Of a stretch of DNA of 64,000 nt, positions 22,689 to 35,105 are shown piece after piece. The notes beneath the pieces are model-generated. The model searched no databases. It saw only the letters and a program-made list of their open reading frames with translations, and was not told where the DNA came from. The position numbers and the translations under genes were made by a program. Numbering within the stretch: position 1 is the stretch's first letter; every line of letters starts with the position of its first letter. This DNA comes from Cynocephalus volans (taxonomy: Eukaryota; Chordata; Mammalia; Dermoptera; Cynocephalidae). The DNA is taken from the NCBI RefSeq assembly GCF_027409185.1, contig NC_084475.1, forward strand, positions 19,116,130-19,180,129. Reading direction: 5' to 3'.

Positions 22689-24004
22689 CTAGGAAGGGGC
22701 GCATGCAGGTGGGGACTGAGGGGCAGGTGGGGCGGGGCCCCTCAGGGGTATCTCCAGAGCCTCACAGTGTGCCTTCCTGCCACCATTCAAGGACAGCCTT
22801 TCCTGAGTCCCATACTCTCCCTAGAGTAGCAGGTGGCCTGCCCGAGGCCTGCTACTGTACCCCCTGCTGCTGTAAGAGCTCCTCCGCTTTGGGACATCTT
22901 GTCTACCTTCTCTGAGCATGACCAAAAATGGCTAGCCCTGCCTTCCCTGGGGTATAACAACAACTGCAAAGGGTCTTCAATTTCCTGGAGTCAAATAAAA
23001 AGACCTGTGTCTTGCTCCCAAGTACCAGCTCGAAGTTTCGAGGTGACTGGCAGCTACCCCAAGGCTACAATAGAGTGACCCCCTTCGTGGCCCTGTAAAG
23101 AGAAAGGATGAACTTGCTTTGATCTCATGTTGGGCACAGAAGAGTTTGGCCTGGTGTACATGTAGCTGGAGACTATGAGTTGGAATTCAGGTTTTGCATG
23201 AGTAAGGAATGGGCCAGGTCAGAAGGGAAAGAGGCCCCGCAGATGGCTCTGACCAGCCAATCCCGCAGCCTCACCAGGGGCCACGCTCAGCCTGGAGTCT
23301 CCTGGCCTCAGACTCACGTGTGGTAACATGGACAGGCCCCTGGAATATGGCAGTGCTTCCTCTGTGTGTGTGTTGGGGCGGGGACAGGGGGACAGGGGAG
23401 GTGCTAGGAAAAGACAGAATCTGAGCCTGGGGTCCTGGAAGAGCTCTCCCCTTCCATGGCCACATCTAGTGTCCGCACTGCTACACCTGTGCCTGGCGCA
23501 ACCTCTGGGCTGATTGAGAAGGGAGCAGTGTTACTGGTGTTCTCAACACACAAACTCTGTGTGTACACAGACCCATGCGTGGAAATGTCTGGAATGTCGG
23601 GAAAAGCGTAGTGCAGGAGGCACTCGTGCACGGGGCACACGAGAGTGTTTGCATTTGTGTGTGTGTAGAAAAATGCTCACAGGGCCGTGTTCTTCCCACA
23701 CAATTCCTTTTCCTAGGAGGCTTCCCTTCCTAGAAGCTACAGGGCACACAGCGGAATTCGGGTACCTGTCCTCAAATTCCCCTACCTTCCAAATACCCCT
23801 GGACAGAGATGTGTCTTAGGGCTCTCCAGGAACTGGGAGCTGAAGGCTCTGCACCCAGCCAGATAGCCTCACTCCTGGGGAGGCCATACCCTCCAGAGCA
23901 CAGTCCTAAATCAGGACCTGGTAGATGGAGAAGCCCTGGAAAGCCAGGGACCAACCCCCAGCTGTGCACCTGGAGAGCATGGGGGAGGGGGGTGTCCTAC
24001 TCAC
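22689..24004 (-). other. TIMP2: TIMP2 intron 4
   Basis: This 1316-bp intron has a donor gtgagt next to 24005 and an acceptor AG at 22690-22689. No mobile element is recognised in it. Short GC-rich segments give chance open frames. Confidence 0.9.
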
Positions 24005-24129
24005 CTTGCACTCACAGCCCATCTGGTACCTGTGGTTCAGGCTCTTCTTCTGGGTGGTGCTCAGGGTGTCCCAGGGCACGATGAAGTCACAGAGGGTGAT
24101 GTGCATCTTGCCATCTCCCTCGGCCTTTC
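24005..24129 (-). CDS. TIMP2: TIMP2 exon 4
   Basis: This 125-nt exon encodes [20 protein letters not shown] and on to the end YQMGCECK. It joins the end of the N-terminal inhibitory domain (HITLCDF, PWDTLS) to the start of the C-terminal domain (GCECK). The first codon is split: the final G of exon 3 plus GA. The acceptor is tttgcag at 24130-24136 and the donor gtgagt follows 24005. Lengths and phases fit the TIMP2 gene exactly. Confidence 0.98.
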
Positions 24130-25319
24130 CTGCAAAGAGAAGGGGACCGCCAAGCTCAGGGGGAGGTAGGACTCCTCCTCCTGCCCACCTCCTGCATTTG
24201 GATGTGACTCAGGGGCCTCGAGATTTACTTCTAACAGTACCACGGACTGTTTATTCTGGGTTTAATAGTAACGCATGTCCACTGTAGAAAACTTAGAAAA
24301 TGCAGGAAATTTTAAAAATCCCAGCATTTTCATTTTCTACAGCTAATGTCTTGGTGCATTTTCCCCAGTATTCACTTATGCATGCACATTCACACACAAA
24401 AGACCATGCCATGCATTGACTGCACTGTTTCCTTTTTCATTTTTCAGCAAATACTTATTCACAGGCATTTCTCCCATTTGATGCTGAATTCGTGATTCTC
24501 CATTTTCCCATTACGAATAGCAAAAACATGGAATTTTTAAAAATGAGAAATCTGCTCTAAATCCCCTTCATCAGGCATGATGAGGGGCTGTTTCTTGTAC
24601 TTTAAGCTCCTGACTGGGCTCCCTCCCTGCCTTTGCTGAAGACATCACATTGGTGACAGCCTTGGCATTAGCAGGCAGGAGAGAAGGAACAGGAGCATTC
24701 TGGGGAACGACAGAACTAACCGACAGCAATGCAGGGCATTTAATACCTCATCACTCCTGCTACGATGGCATCTTGTCAAGAGACATAAATACCCAGGGAT
24801 GAGCCCCAGGGCCTGGCAGAGACTGGCAGGAGATTCCTCAAAAGGCAGACAGAGCCTCAGGTTGTGCCCTGAGCACCTTTGCTTGACAAAGCTTCAGTGC
24901 ATCCAACTTAATGATGTCAGGCGCAGCACCGGCCACGGAGAGTACATTGATAGAAATGCAGCTCAAGAGAGTAATCATGCAGCTTGTCAACTGCACCCCA
25001 TCACAGATAAATGAAACTGCGACCTACTGCCACAGCAAATATGGCTTGGTGTGCCTGAGGTTTTGAGTGGGCACAGGTGACGTCCACGGTGCTGGGCACA
25101 CTGCATCCATGGGGTTTGAACGGCTGCTCCTCTTACCTTTGGGAGCTCTATGTATCCTTTTATATCTTTAGACTTACATGACATGTCAGGTGGAAGAAGG
25201 ACCAGGAAGCAGGATTACTACAGTAGCATTTATTCTGAATCCTAAAACTAAAAAAAGTGTTCGGGTGGCTTTAAACACTTATAAGGCTCCGTCCTCCAAA
25301 CTCCTATGGCAACTTCTAC

Positions 25320-25490
25320 TAAATCACTGACTAGCATCAGTCTCTCACTCTATACTGTTATTTGCCTTTCTTAGGCATCTTGCTCCTGAGCCAGACCATA
25401 AGCATGAAGGGTGAGAGTTGTTCCTTAATTCTTCTGTATCTGCAGTTTCCTGCACATAGTAATTGCTCAATAAAAATTTGCTGATGGTGC
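25320..25490 (+). mobile_element. L2 LINE 3' end
   Basis: Ends with cctgcacatagtaattgctc aataaaaatttgctga, the conserved L2 terminus. It is diverged. Confidence 0.65.
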
Positions 25491-26639
25491 TCACAGGTGC
25501 TTGTTCTAACAGTTTGCTTCATATTCTGCCTTTTTCTGCTATCTTTGCTTCTGGCCTTTCACCCCTGATTCACCCATACAAGGTGAAGGCAGGAATTGGA
25601 GACGAAACACAAACTGTATCTTTTCAGCAGGCCTCGTCACTGGGCTAGCATGAGCGTTGGATATGTTACGTATAAACACCGTTGCACCATCTCAGAGTGT
25701 CAAAAGACGACCCCCTTCAGTACGATTAGGACTTGCCTGGGCATACATGCTGTGAGCATCTGTTGCAACTTTCTACTTATGTCTGTCGTGGAAGAAAGCA
25801 AAGCCTGAGTCTTGGATACAGGAAAGCAGGAATTAATTCAGATTTGTAAATAAGGGTTGTATGTTTACTTTTCCTTTTGCTGAATAAGACTTAGAAGAAA
25901 ATTACAGGGCTGATTCTGTAAGAGTTCCTGCACATGAGTCTCCTGGTGCCCAACTCAACATGTGAAGCTGAGTCACCAGCCCAACAGGAGGTGGGCAGCC
26001 TCGGGCCCTGCGGTCACTCACGGGGCCACGGCCAGTGCTGGCTGAGTAGTTTACTGTGCCTCGTGACTTCTGCTTAGCTTCTGGCTAGAGGGCCCATCCT
26101 GACTCCCAGAGAATTGGATGTAGCTTCTGTGCCTCACCAAGTAAACGACATCTGCAATCATCTGACCGAGCCTGGGAAAGAAGTCGGATTGGAGAGGTTC
26201 CTCTGGCAATGGGGTAAGTCAGCCACTGTAACCACTATGACCTCACCCTCACTCCCTCCCAAGGAGAGAAGGAGGAAGTCATGCACCCTCCCTGGTGGAG
26301 GCAGTCTCAAAGCTGAGCTGTCCCAAAGGGGAGCAATCAGAGGGGGGACACAACTGGCTGTCCCAAACACATTTCTTTCTCAAACTCTTCCAATGACAGC
26401 TTTCTACTGTGGATCCTTCCACCAATCAAGGGAGTAATGACCTTCCAGCAGCACCTTCTCATTTATCCTGGTGCACGGTTAGCCCAATTCTTCCAGACCT
26501 CAAGAACAATTCTTTACCAGCTCATCAGCTTTTCATCTGGTGCTGGGCTCCAAGCTCATGTCACCGCCACCGCTAATTTAAGAAAAAAACGATTAGCTAC
26601 CCCCAGGTAATCCCTGACCAAGGTGCCCAGCATCTCTGG

Positions 26640-26795
26640 ACCTTCCACTTTCAGCCTCGTGGCAACCTCATGGGGCTGGTACTGTAGTCATCGTCCCCAG
26701 TCCACTAGGCATGGGAGGCACAGGCAGGAAAAGCCACTTGGCTAAGGACACTAGCTGGGCAGATACCAGAGCATGTGTTCAAACTCAAGCAGGTG
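26640..26795 (-). mobile_element. MIR remnant (antisense)
   Basis: The segments ctcgtggcaacctcatgggg, gaggcacaggcaggaaaagc and tgtgttcaaactcaagcagg follow the antisense MIR order. Confidence 0.6.
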
Positions 26796-27059
26796 TGTTT
26801 TGAGAGCCTCTGCGTGGGCATCTGGCTGGACAGCTTTCCATCTTTTCATTCCACTTGTCTTCTTTACATAAGAAACCGTTACCACTTGGCACCTTGAATT
26901 CTGTGTCTTCATCATCAAAACCTCTCAGTGCTTCGAGACACTAAGTAGTGTCTCAGTTGTAAAGTTAATGGAAACATTAACAATATTAAAACACATCAAA
27001 TCCCATTGAGAAGAGTATCACATTTCTTGAAAATTTGAAAATGTGAGCACATAAAAAGG

Positions 27060-27410
27060 AAGGAAATTCTGACACATGCGACAGCAGGGATGAATCTCGA
27101 GGACGTTATGCCGAGCGAAACAAGTAGTCACAAGGAATTAGGATTCCACTTGTATGCGGCACCTAGAACAGGTGAATTCATAGAGACGGAAAGTAGAAAG
27201 GGGGTTGCCGGGGGCCGGGGGAGCAAAGTAATGAGGAATTATTGGTTAATGAGGACAGAATTTCAGTTTGGGATGATGAAAAAGTTCTGGAAATAGTAAC
27301 AGTTACCTAACGCTGTGAATGTACTGAATGCCAACGAATTACATACTTTAAGATGGCTACGATGATAAATTTTATGTTATATATATTTTACTACATTTTA
27401 AAGAAAAACT
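27060..27410 (+). mobile_element. L1 3' end fragment
   Basis: Contains gatgaatctcgaggacgtta, tccacttgtatgcggcacct and cgaattacatactttaagat, in the order of the L1 3' UTR junction. It is non-coding. Confidence 0.7.
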
Positions 27411-27917
27411 ATGCAATACATTTGGAAGTGCCTTTTACTCATCTTATGCTCCACGGCCAGTTAGGAATCTAAAATGTGCCCCATGTGACTTGCTTGCTTT
27501 CAGTGGTAAATTAAGTCTAAGATGACAGGTGCACAGTTATTTTGTGACCATCTTCAAATGTTTTTAATGTTTATCATATGTGGAGCTAGAGTTTGGATAT
27601 GTCAAGTTTTATCAAGCTTATAAAACGTGTTGCAGTTACTTATATAATTGTCTTCTAGCTCAATCGGACTGCGAACAATTTAATAGACCTATGTGCACAG
27701 GACACATACATATTACATGTTAAATAACTTTCAAAGGCAAAAAGTGAGTCTTGTGTTTCAGCGTGAAAGAAAACGTCAGTGTTAACATACAGCAATTGGA
27801 AGCATTTATGTTTATTGATGCACAACATTTCATTTGGACACAGAAGCCTCTTACTTTCAGGAAAGGGGCTGAACAAAATAGATTTTCCTACCACATCCTC
27901 CAAATAAATTGCTTTTG

Positions 27918-28006
27918 TTTTTGGCAGCTGGCCGGTATGGGGAACCAAACCCTTGACCTTGGTGTTACAAGGCCACTCTCTAACCAACCAAGCTAATCGG
28001 CTGGCC
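27918..28006 (-). mobile_element. tRNA-Ile-derived SINE monomer (antisense)
   Basis: The plus strand shows tttttggcagctggccggta, the inverse B box ggggaaccaaaccctt, cttggtgttacaaggccact, and ctaaccaaccaagctaatcg followed by gctggcc. Confidence 0.9.
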
Positions 28007-28544
28007 ACAGTTTTTAAATTTTTTTTTCTTTTTCTTTTTTCCAAAGTAAATAAAACAAAGTAGCAACCAGCAAATAATCACCATGAAGCCACCACGTGCA
28101 TGCTCTGCTCTCAGCCCCTGTTCTGGAACCGAGCCCTCTAAGATGCCCTGCGGTTTCCTCAGGCTCTTCAGGGTAAGTAGAATAGGGGCAGGAGCTCGAG
28201 CCACATACTTAGCAGAGCCACTGCATGTCAGGGCTCTGACTGCTGGACATAATCCAGTTCATGGGTTGTCCCGCCCTGGGACCCACCCCAACGGCCCTGC
28301 AGTCTGAACCTTCCATATCATGGAATAGAGGGCTGTGCCAAGGTCCTTAGGATCTCCAGGTGAGAGGCAGGTCTGTCTGACTGCAAAGGGCCCCAAGAGA
28401 TGAAGATAAGGTCCAGGGGATGGCTGTGCAAAAGAGGTGGCTGTCCCCAGCTGCTGAGGTACAGCCCTTCCAAGTGTGGGCTGACCAGCTGTTTAGCACG
28501 TCTGGAATGAAGGTGTGTCTTTGGCTCAGGGAAAGGAATGGCTC

Positions 28545-28725
28545 TGGTTAGACACTGGCTCTCAGCCCTGGCTGCACCCTGGACACTCCTACAAGCTTTA
28601 AAAACACTGATGTCCAGACCCCACCCCCACAGATTCCACTGGAATTGGTCGGGGGTGCAGCCTGCGAGTTTGACAAGCTCCCCAGCAAATCCCACTGTGC
28701 AGCGTTAGTTGAGGACCACTGGGTT
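28545..28725 (+). mobile_element. Nonautonomous hAT-type element (MER5/MER20 group)
   Basis: It begins with an actggctctcagccctggct-type end and finishes with gttagttgaggaccactggg, an imperfect inverse of the start. Between them are agctttaaaaacactgatgt and ccagaccccacccccacaga. Family placement is from memory. Confidence 0.55.
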
Positions 28726-29074
28726 AGATGTCGGGGCAGTGAGAATTCTGAACCCTCAGCCGAAGGAATGGAGCAGCAGAATGTGCTGTGAGAAGCCTAG
28801 ACCCTGCAGTCAGAAAGACTAGGGTCGGAATCGTGGCTGAGCACCTCCTGGAGGAGTTGCCCAGCGGAGCTGTGCTGAGGAAGGCCAACCACCGGCTCTC
28901 CTGTGAGGAGAAGCTCCAGCTGGAGCATTTGCCCATTTCTGTGGTGGAAATGCTCCACCTTGGCCAGTTCCGAGCTGCCAACATCACATCCACCAGCTCA
29001 TAAAACTGAAAATTTAACAATGGGCTCTAGCAAGCTGGTGCAACTGGGCCCCAGCGCACACCACGGACCAGGGG

Positions 29075-29185
29075 CAAACTGCTCTGACTCGGTTTTCCCC
29101 ATCTGTAAAATGGGGACCATAATAGCGCCTTTATCACAGGGAGGTTGTGAGGAGTAAAAGGAATCCAAGCAAAAAGCATTTGGAA
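29075..29185 (+). mobile_element. MIR remnant
   Basis: The segment ttccccatctgtaaaatggg gaccataat followed by aggttgtgaggagtaaaagg is the sense MIR 3' half. Confidence 0.75.
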
Positions 29186-29580
29186 AACATCTGCCTTGGC
29201 AGTGCCCCGTAAAAGGGAAGTCCTGTTTCTATTCACAGGAAGGTGGGGAGGCCTACTGGGGAAGGCTTTAAGATGTACAAAGCCCCAGCATGGGTGCAGA
29301 TTCAACTGGGTATGTCTGGAAGCAGGCGTTGGCCCAGACCAAGGTCACTTAACCACCCAAGGGTCTACCTGTCAATGGACCCCTGTCCTCCTCTCCTTAA
29401 TAAGAGCTGCGGGGGCACTGCAGTTTGGCCAGACGGCCCCTAGAGGGCAGTGTGAGGAGACTGAGCTGGGAGCACTGAGGCTGTCATTTTAACCAGTGGT
29501 TCCTTATGGACTAGGGAACTAGGACAAAAAGAGGACGCAGTAAAAAGAAGGCCATTGATTTATTAGGGAAATTCACTCCC

Positions 29581-29740
29581 GGGCCGGCCCGTGGCTCACT
29601 CGGGAGAGTGCGGTGCTGAGAACACCAAGGCCCCGGGTTCGGATCCCATATACGGATGGCCGGTTCGCTCACTGGCTGAGCGTGGTGCTCACAACACCAA
29701 GTCAAGGGTTAAGATCCCCTTACCGGTCATCTTTTTAAAA

Positions 29741-29768
<28 letters not shown>
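29581..29768 (+). mobile_element. CYN-like SINE dimer with target-site duplication
   Basis: Starts gggccggcccgtggctcact, B box gggttcggatcc, right unit gatggccggttcgctcactg, end aagatccccttaccggtcat, then a long A tail. The 13-bp duplication gaaattcactccc is at 29568-29580 and 29769-29781. Confidence 0.94.
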
Positions 29769-29771
<3 letters not shown>

Positions 29772-30129
29772 ATTCACTCCCTGTACCATGGGAGGTTTTG
29801 TCTTCTTTCTCTTCTCTCCAGATCTTATCTTTATGATCATAAAAGTATTTGATGTCATTAATTTCTACAGCAAACACAGGAACGTATTAAGGAGACGTGG
29901 CGGATTCTAGCATGCTGACGGATTTCCTTCCAGGCTCTGTTCTATGCACGTACTAAGGCAGCCCCCGAATGTCACGCTGGACACCTGCACCATGCACCGC
30001 CGTGTGCACTATGCATCCCCCAACCCTTTTGCTTTCTCTGTGTCATTATGGTTGCATTACTTAGCTTGCAAGACCTCTGCACCCCTTATCCCCCTTCCCA
30101 TTTGATTTCATTTTCCTTATTGTAAAAAT

Positions 30130-30760
30130 AATAGATGCTGGGACTGTAAAATGGTATAACCACTTTGGAAAATGGTCTGGCAGCTCCTCAAAGCATTAAA
30201 CCAAGAGTCACCATAGGTCCCTGCAACACCATTCCTAAGAACATACTGGAGAGAAATAAAAACATGCCCATGCAAAAACTCATGCATGAATATTCATAGT
30301 AGCATGAGTCACAACAGCCAAAAGGCAGAACAAACCCACGTGCACATCAAATGACGAATGCATAAACAAAATGTGGGCACACAATGGAACATCATTCATT
30401 CATGAAAACAAATGGAGCTCTGATACACGGCAAAACACAGATGAACCCTGAAGACATTAAACTGAGTGAAAGAAGTCAGTCACAAAAACCAGCAAGTGGG
30501 ATTCCACTCATATCAAAGTCCAAAGTAATCTATAGAGACAAAAAGTGGGTTTGTGGTAGTTTGAGGCTGGGGTGGGGGGAGAAAAGGAGGTGATGAGGGC
30601 ACAATAGCCAAAGGATGCAGGGTTTCTTTCTGACTGTAGTGATGGTTGCACAACTTGGAATATACTACAACCATTGAACTGTACATTTTAAGAGGGCGAA
30701 CTGGATGGTGTTTGAATCATATCTCAATAAAGCCGTTAAAGAATAATGGATGCCCATAAT
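30130..30760 (+). mobile_element. L1 3' end fragment
   Basis: Sense sequence from ORF2 end to 3' UTR: accactttggaaaatggtct, then caaatgacgaatgcataaac, gatgaaccctgaagacatta and ccattgaactgtacatttta. The frame is broken. Confidence 0.75.
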
Positions 30761-31662
30761 AAAATATTTTAGGAAGTTAAAAAATGCATAAGAGAAAGAA
30801 GGAAAAAAATCTCTTATTATCCTCTCAAGGCAAGGGACAGAGCTTTTGACATAGCGACCAAGACACCCAGGGAAACAGCTGCTGCGAGCACAGAGGAAGG
30901 GAGAGAGGGCACCCATGGAATCTTCTGACCCGTCCCCTCCCTGCTGTATCTTACCCCCTGCAGTGACCTCCCCCCACCCGTGGCCAAGTCTTCTAACAGT
31001 TCATCTCCTAACAGACCTGCAAGGGTCTCTTCTCTTTGTACCTCCTAAGCATTCACTGGCTATTTACATTTCCCCACAAACAAAACCGGTCTTAATTTGT
31101 CTAATTTCTTTTCTGGCCTCCCCAATGGGAATGCATATGTAGCTCTTTCCTGGAAAGAGCCAAAGATCTCTTCTCTGAAATCTCCCACGGCACCCAACAG
31201 GGCTAGGCACCTGAATAGGTGCCCATGATGATTTTTGAATATTCTCAAGGGAAGGAGGAAAAGTCACGCATAACCTAAAACAGAAAGAAAAATCCTCCAA
31301 ATCACGAATATTTCGATTTAGAATTTACTTTTATGATTAAATTTGGATTTTGGAATAATGCCAGTCTAGGGAAGTTGTCTTCTTTTTTTTCTTAAGCTTG
31401 TGATCTGACTCCTGCTTTCCCTAGGAGGTGTGGAGCACTGCTCCTTAACTTTCTGAGACAGCACTGTCTAGTATGGTGGCCACCAGCCACATGTGGCTGT
31501 TTACATTTAAATTTAAATTCATTGAAAGGAAATAAAATTTAAAATTCAGTCTCTCAGTTGCAGAAGCTACATCTCACATACTCAGCAGCCAGGGTGGCTA
31601 GGGACTGCCATACGAGATGGAGCAAACAGACCGTTTCCATCACTGTAGGAAGTTCTATCGGT

Positions 31663-31872
31663 CTAGTGGTTCTCAACCAGGGGTACCTGTGTGCTGCCAC
31701 CACCAGGAACGTCTGGTGTGTATGGAGACCCTATAACTTGGGAGGGTGCTATGGCCTCTAGTGGGTGGAGGCCAAGGATACAGCCAAACACCCTACGATG
31801 CACAAGACAGTCCCCACAACAAAGAATGACTCGGCCCTAAATGTCGATAGTGCCAGGATTGAGAAATCCACT
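31663..31872 (+). mobile_element. MER20-like hAT nonautonomous element
   Basis: Begins tctagtggttctcaaccagg and ends gccaggattgagaaatccac. The middle has tctagtgggtggaggccaag and caagacagtccccacaacaa. The terminal inverted match (ggttctcaacc against a gattgagaaatcc end) supports a hAT-type element of about 210 bp. Confidence 0.75.
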
Positions 31873-31929
31873 CTGGACTCCTGGGGTTCAGCCTCGCTGG
31901 GCAGGTAGAAAGAAGCAAAGGGAAATAAC

Positions 31930-32620
31930 TTTATTTAAGAATAAAAGCATGAAAAAAAGAGATGCAACCATAAACAAAATGTGGTCTATCTATACAACAG
32001 AATATCATTCAGCCTCAAAAAGGGGCTGGCCGGTTCGCTCAGTTGGTTAGAGCATGGTGTTGTAACACCAAGGTCAAGGGTTCAGATCCCCATACCGTCC
32101 AGCCACCAAAAAAAAAAAAATAGGAAGGAAATTCTAACACATGTAATGTGGATGAACCTTGAAAACATTATGCAAAGTGAAATAAGCCAGACATGGAGGA
32201 CAAATACTGTAGGATTCCAACTGTATGAGGTCCTTAGAGTCGTCAAATTCAGAGACAGAAGAAAGTACAAAGCGGGCTGGTCTGGAGACGGTGAGTTATC
32301 TCAGCTGACGGTTCCCGGTCAGTTACAGGCAGAACCCCCTGTTCTACTCCTCCCTGTTCTCCTACTGCACTTGCCTCATCTTGAAGAAAGACAGACAGAA
32401 GAGTGGGGGTTGGAGAAGGGACAACGGGGAGCTGGTGTTTCATGGGGACAGAGTTTCAGTTTGGGAAGATGGAAAGTTCTGGAGACGGATGGCAGTGATG
32501 GTCGCACAACCATGTGAATGTGTTTAACGCCACTGGACTGTGCACTCACAAATGGTTAACATGGTGAATTGTTACGTATATTTTACCAGCATAAAAAAAA
32601 TAAATATAATAAACCAAAGG
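31930..32620 (+). mobile_element. L1 3' end fragment interrupted by a SINE
   Basis: Starts with accataaacaaaatgtggtc and aatatcattcagcctcaaaa. After the SINE at 32023-32121 it resumes with gaaggaaattctaacacatg and catggaggacaaatactgta. A 3' tail reaches 32600. It is non-coding. Confidence 0.7.
32023..32121 (+). mobile_element. tRNA-Ile-derived SINE monomer
   Basis: Starts gggctggccggttcgctcag, then ttggttagagcatggtgttg and the B box gggttcagatcc. It ends taccgtccagccacc with an A13 tail. It shows the clearest tRNA-Ile resemblance in the window. It is inserted in an L1 3' end. Confidence 0.92.
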
Positions 32621-33022
32621 GTCAAGTAAGTATCAGACATATAACACCAGAGTCAAGCAAGGTTTCCCTGCCCTGTAAATTTCCAGCGTCCTACATCTGC
32701 CTCCCTTTTAGGAACAAAAGGCAAAAACGCTCACCTCTTGTGTCTACCAATCTCAAATGTCCTGTGAATACTGCCTCTCCCAGTCACATCGGTTCTGCTG
32801 TTCTAACAGGGAGGAACGACCTTGGCACAGAGGTGACACTCACTAGGAATTCTCTGATGGGAAAAGGTGGTGAGGGCTGGGGACTTCTGGACAGCACCAT
32901 TCATGGTGTCAGGGCTCTGTCCTGCTGCCTGCCCGCCCTGGCAGCCAGGAGATGAGACCTGGACTGTGCGTAAGAACGGTCCCCGCTCCGCACGGGCTCC
33001 CAAAGGTTCTGCCCATACACAC

Positions 33023-33131
33023 CTGCGATGAGATATTCCTTCTTTCCTCCAACGTCCAGCGACACCCCACACACTGCCGAAGAGGGGGCCGTGTAGATAA
33101 ACTCTATATCCTTGTCAGGTCCTTTGAACAT
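33023..33131 (-). CDS. TIMP2: TIMP2 exon 3
   Basis: This 109-nt exon encodes [20 protein letters not shown], then [16 protein letters not shown], plus one base of Gly. It is part of the N-terminal OB-fold-like inhibitory domain. The Cys in AVCGVSL is the partner of mature Cys1, and the Ser-Ala-Val before it lies in the loop that contacts the protease cleft. The acceptor is ctccag before 33131 and the donor gtgtgt follows 33023. One difference from the human sequence as I recall it: PDKD here, PEKD there. Confidence 0.98.
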
Positions 33132-35105
33132 CTGGAGAGACAAGGATGAAGAAATGTAAGCAGAAAAGAGACGTACAAGTGGCGAATTCTGTTCCCATCC
33201 TGAGCACCCCGGGGTGGCCCACCTGCGGTTCTGCTGGCACGGAAAACAAGGACAGAAAAGCCGAGTCAGGTAGATCAGAGGACGGCCATTCCTATGGCAG
33301 TGATTCTTTGAAGTCACTGGTTAATGTGGCAGATTTCATCAGGTGGGCACAACGCTGTCACCTGGAGGGGACTTTCCCAGACAAAACACTTCTGCCCTCA
33401 CCCCCATCCTCAATGAGGTTATTTCAGAGTCTCAGGGGAGGGGCGTGCGCATCTCCAGGTGACTCTGCTGGTCAGGGAGGACCACGACCTTTGTATATTT
33501 CTAGGAATTTTACCGAAGCATTGGCTACTTGACAGGGTGAGAACAGGAGGCACCCTGGAATTGGGATGTAGCCCCATGGGCAAGGGGGGTTTCGTTTCTC
33601 AACATCTGGTTAACTTCCAGCCTTTCAGGAATACACTTGCTGTCCAGGCAAAGACGGGCATCTTTGCAGCACCTTGGGAGGGTACTTTTTTTTTTTTTTT
33701 TTGGAGAGTTTCAATAAGCAAACCCACATGGAATGCTATCGTCCCTAATATGATGACAAACCAGCTTTTCAAGAGCTACGTGCCAACTGCACCGAGAAGG
33801 TATGTGGATGGCAGTGACCACGTACTGTGTTACATGTGACATCATTCATCAAAGAGCTAAATGCACCTCCTCGGTGTCAACAGCTGTCCTTTTGTGACCC
33901 CTTGAGGAGGTCCCAAGAGCAAATTCTCTTTCAGCTTCATAAATAAAGAGACCTTGGTTCTGAGAGACTAGGTCACCCCCTTAAATAAGTGACATAAATA
34001 TAATGATTCAGCATCACTGGCCTTCTGATAACATTTATATTCTGCTACTTTTTATTTTGGTGACAAAATTAACAGCTACAGCATCAGCCCTTCCTGCCCC
34101 ATGCTGGGTCGTGTCCTTTCAGCTTCCTGACCTCCCCTGTGTGTTTTTTTTCTTAATTTTTTTTTTGGACAGTTTTTTTATTGAAACATAATTGATTATA
34201 TATACTTGTGGGGTACAGATGTGAATATCAATACATGTGTACAATACATGGTGATCAAATCTGGATAATTAGTGCATCATGTTTACAAAACGTAATTGAT
34301 CTTTGTGACCCTTAACCAATTTCTCGCTCACCCCTTCCCACCTCTAATAACAACTGTCCTCTATCGTTTTTGGAAGTTCGATGTGTTGTTGTGATTCTCC
34401 CTTCCTCCCTTTCTCCTCTCTTCTTCTCTATCCCCTGTGCATGCCTGGGTTCCTTCCCACATGCCACTGAACATGGACAACGCTCTGAAAAGCTACCAGC
34501 CCCCAGCGCCTGGGCCTGCAGCCCCTGCTCTCCTGCTGGACGGACCATCTTCCCAGTCAGCAGGCCATTCACAGTCCCCACCTCTTCCCACTTTCAGGAA
34601 GCTGCCCCAACCTACACCTGGCCACGGGAATCCTCCTCTTTTCCAAATCTGTCCTCCTCCTAGAATTTAAAGCAAACCAGGCAAACCTCAACCACGGGGA
34701 CTAGGGTCACATTCCCACATCAGTCGTGGGCTCCTAGAGGCACCACGTCCTCGCAGCCTCAGAACCCCACGACAGCTCAGCCATGGAGAGGAGCCCAGGG
34801 AACATCTCAGTGATGCTACGGTGAACGTGGTGACTTAAAACGGAGGCTGTGCCACAGATTTATTATCCGCCCAAATAAAGGTAACACATTTCTGAAATCA
34901 TTTAAATTGCTGGAAATATGCCATTTCCTCACAACTTTTCAGGCATTTATGGATTAAGGAAAATCGGATCTCTCTGCGGCTTGACAACCTTGCTTTCTGC
35001 CGCACGGGTTGCTGGGCCGTGTTCCAGGGACCCAGGCTCCCTGCCAGCCCGGCAGTCCTCCCACGGCTCTGCCCAACAGCGCCGCCCGGCTGCGGTCTGC
35101 GTTAC
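33132..35105 (-). other. TIMP2: TIMP2 intron 2
   Basis: This 1974-bp intron contains a possible MER5-like element at 33330-33480, a T17 run near 33686, and an antisense L1 3' UTR fragment at 34140-34440. The remainder has no feature I can name. Confidence 0.85.
34140..34440 (-). mobile_element. L1 3' UTR fragment, antisense
   Basis: The plus strand reads ttttttattgaaacataatt, tacttgtggggtacagatgt, acaatacatggtgatcaaat and then ccttaaccaatttctcgctc. It shares the last part, in the same order, with the copy at 62160-62530. It is probably an L1MA-like or lineage-specific L1 3' end. Confidence 0.7.

Larger units (their letters stand above)
24130..33022 (-). other. TIMP2: TIMP2 intron 3
   Basis: This intron of about 8.9 kb holds an L2 end near 25320-25490, a MIR near 26640, an L1 3' end at 27060-27410, an antisense SINE at 27918, a hAT-like element near 28545-28725, a MIR near 29075, a SINE dimer at 29581, L1 3' ends at 30130-30760 and 31930-32620, a MER20-like element at 31663, and a SINE monomer at 32023. 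In 24250-25300 and 25500-26630 I see nothing I can name. There is no additional exon. Confidence 0.8.

Noticed and set aside
28788-29003. 71-codon frame with a protein-like look (EEKLQLEHLPISVVEMLHL)
   Set aside because: It has no splice sites or similarity I can name, sits between a hAT element and a MIR, and may itself be an unrecognised old repeat.
32023-32121. A tRNA-Ile gene
   Set aside because: The tRNA-like unit ends in a SINE terminus and A tail, lies inside an L1 fragment and has lost cloverleaf pairing. It is one of many dispersed copies.
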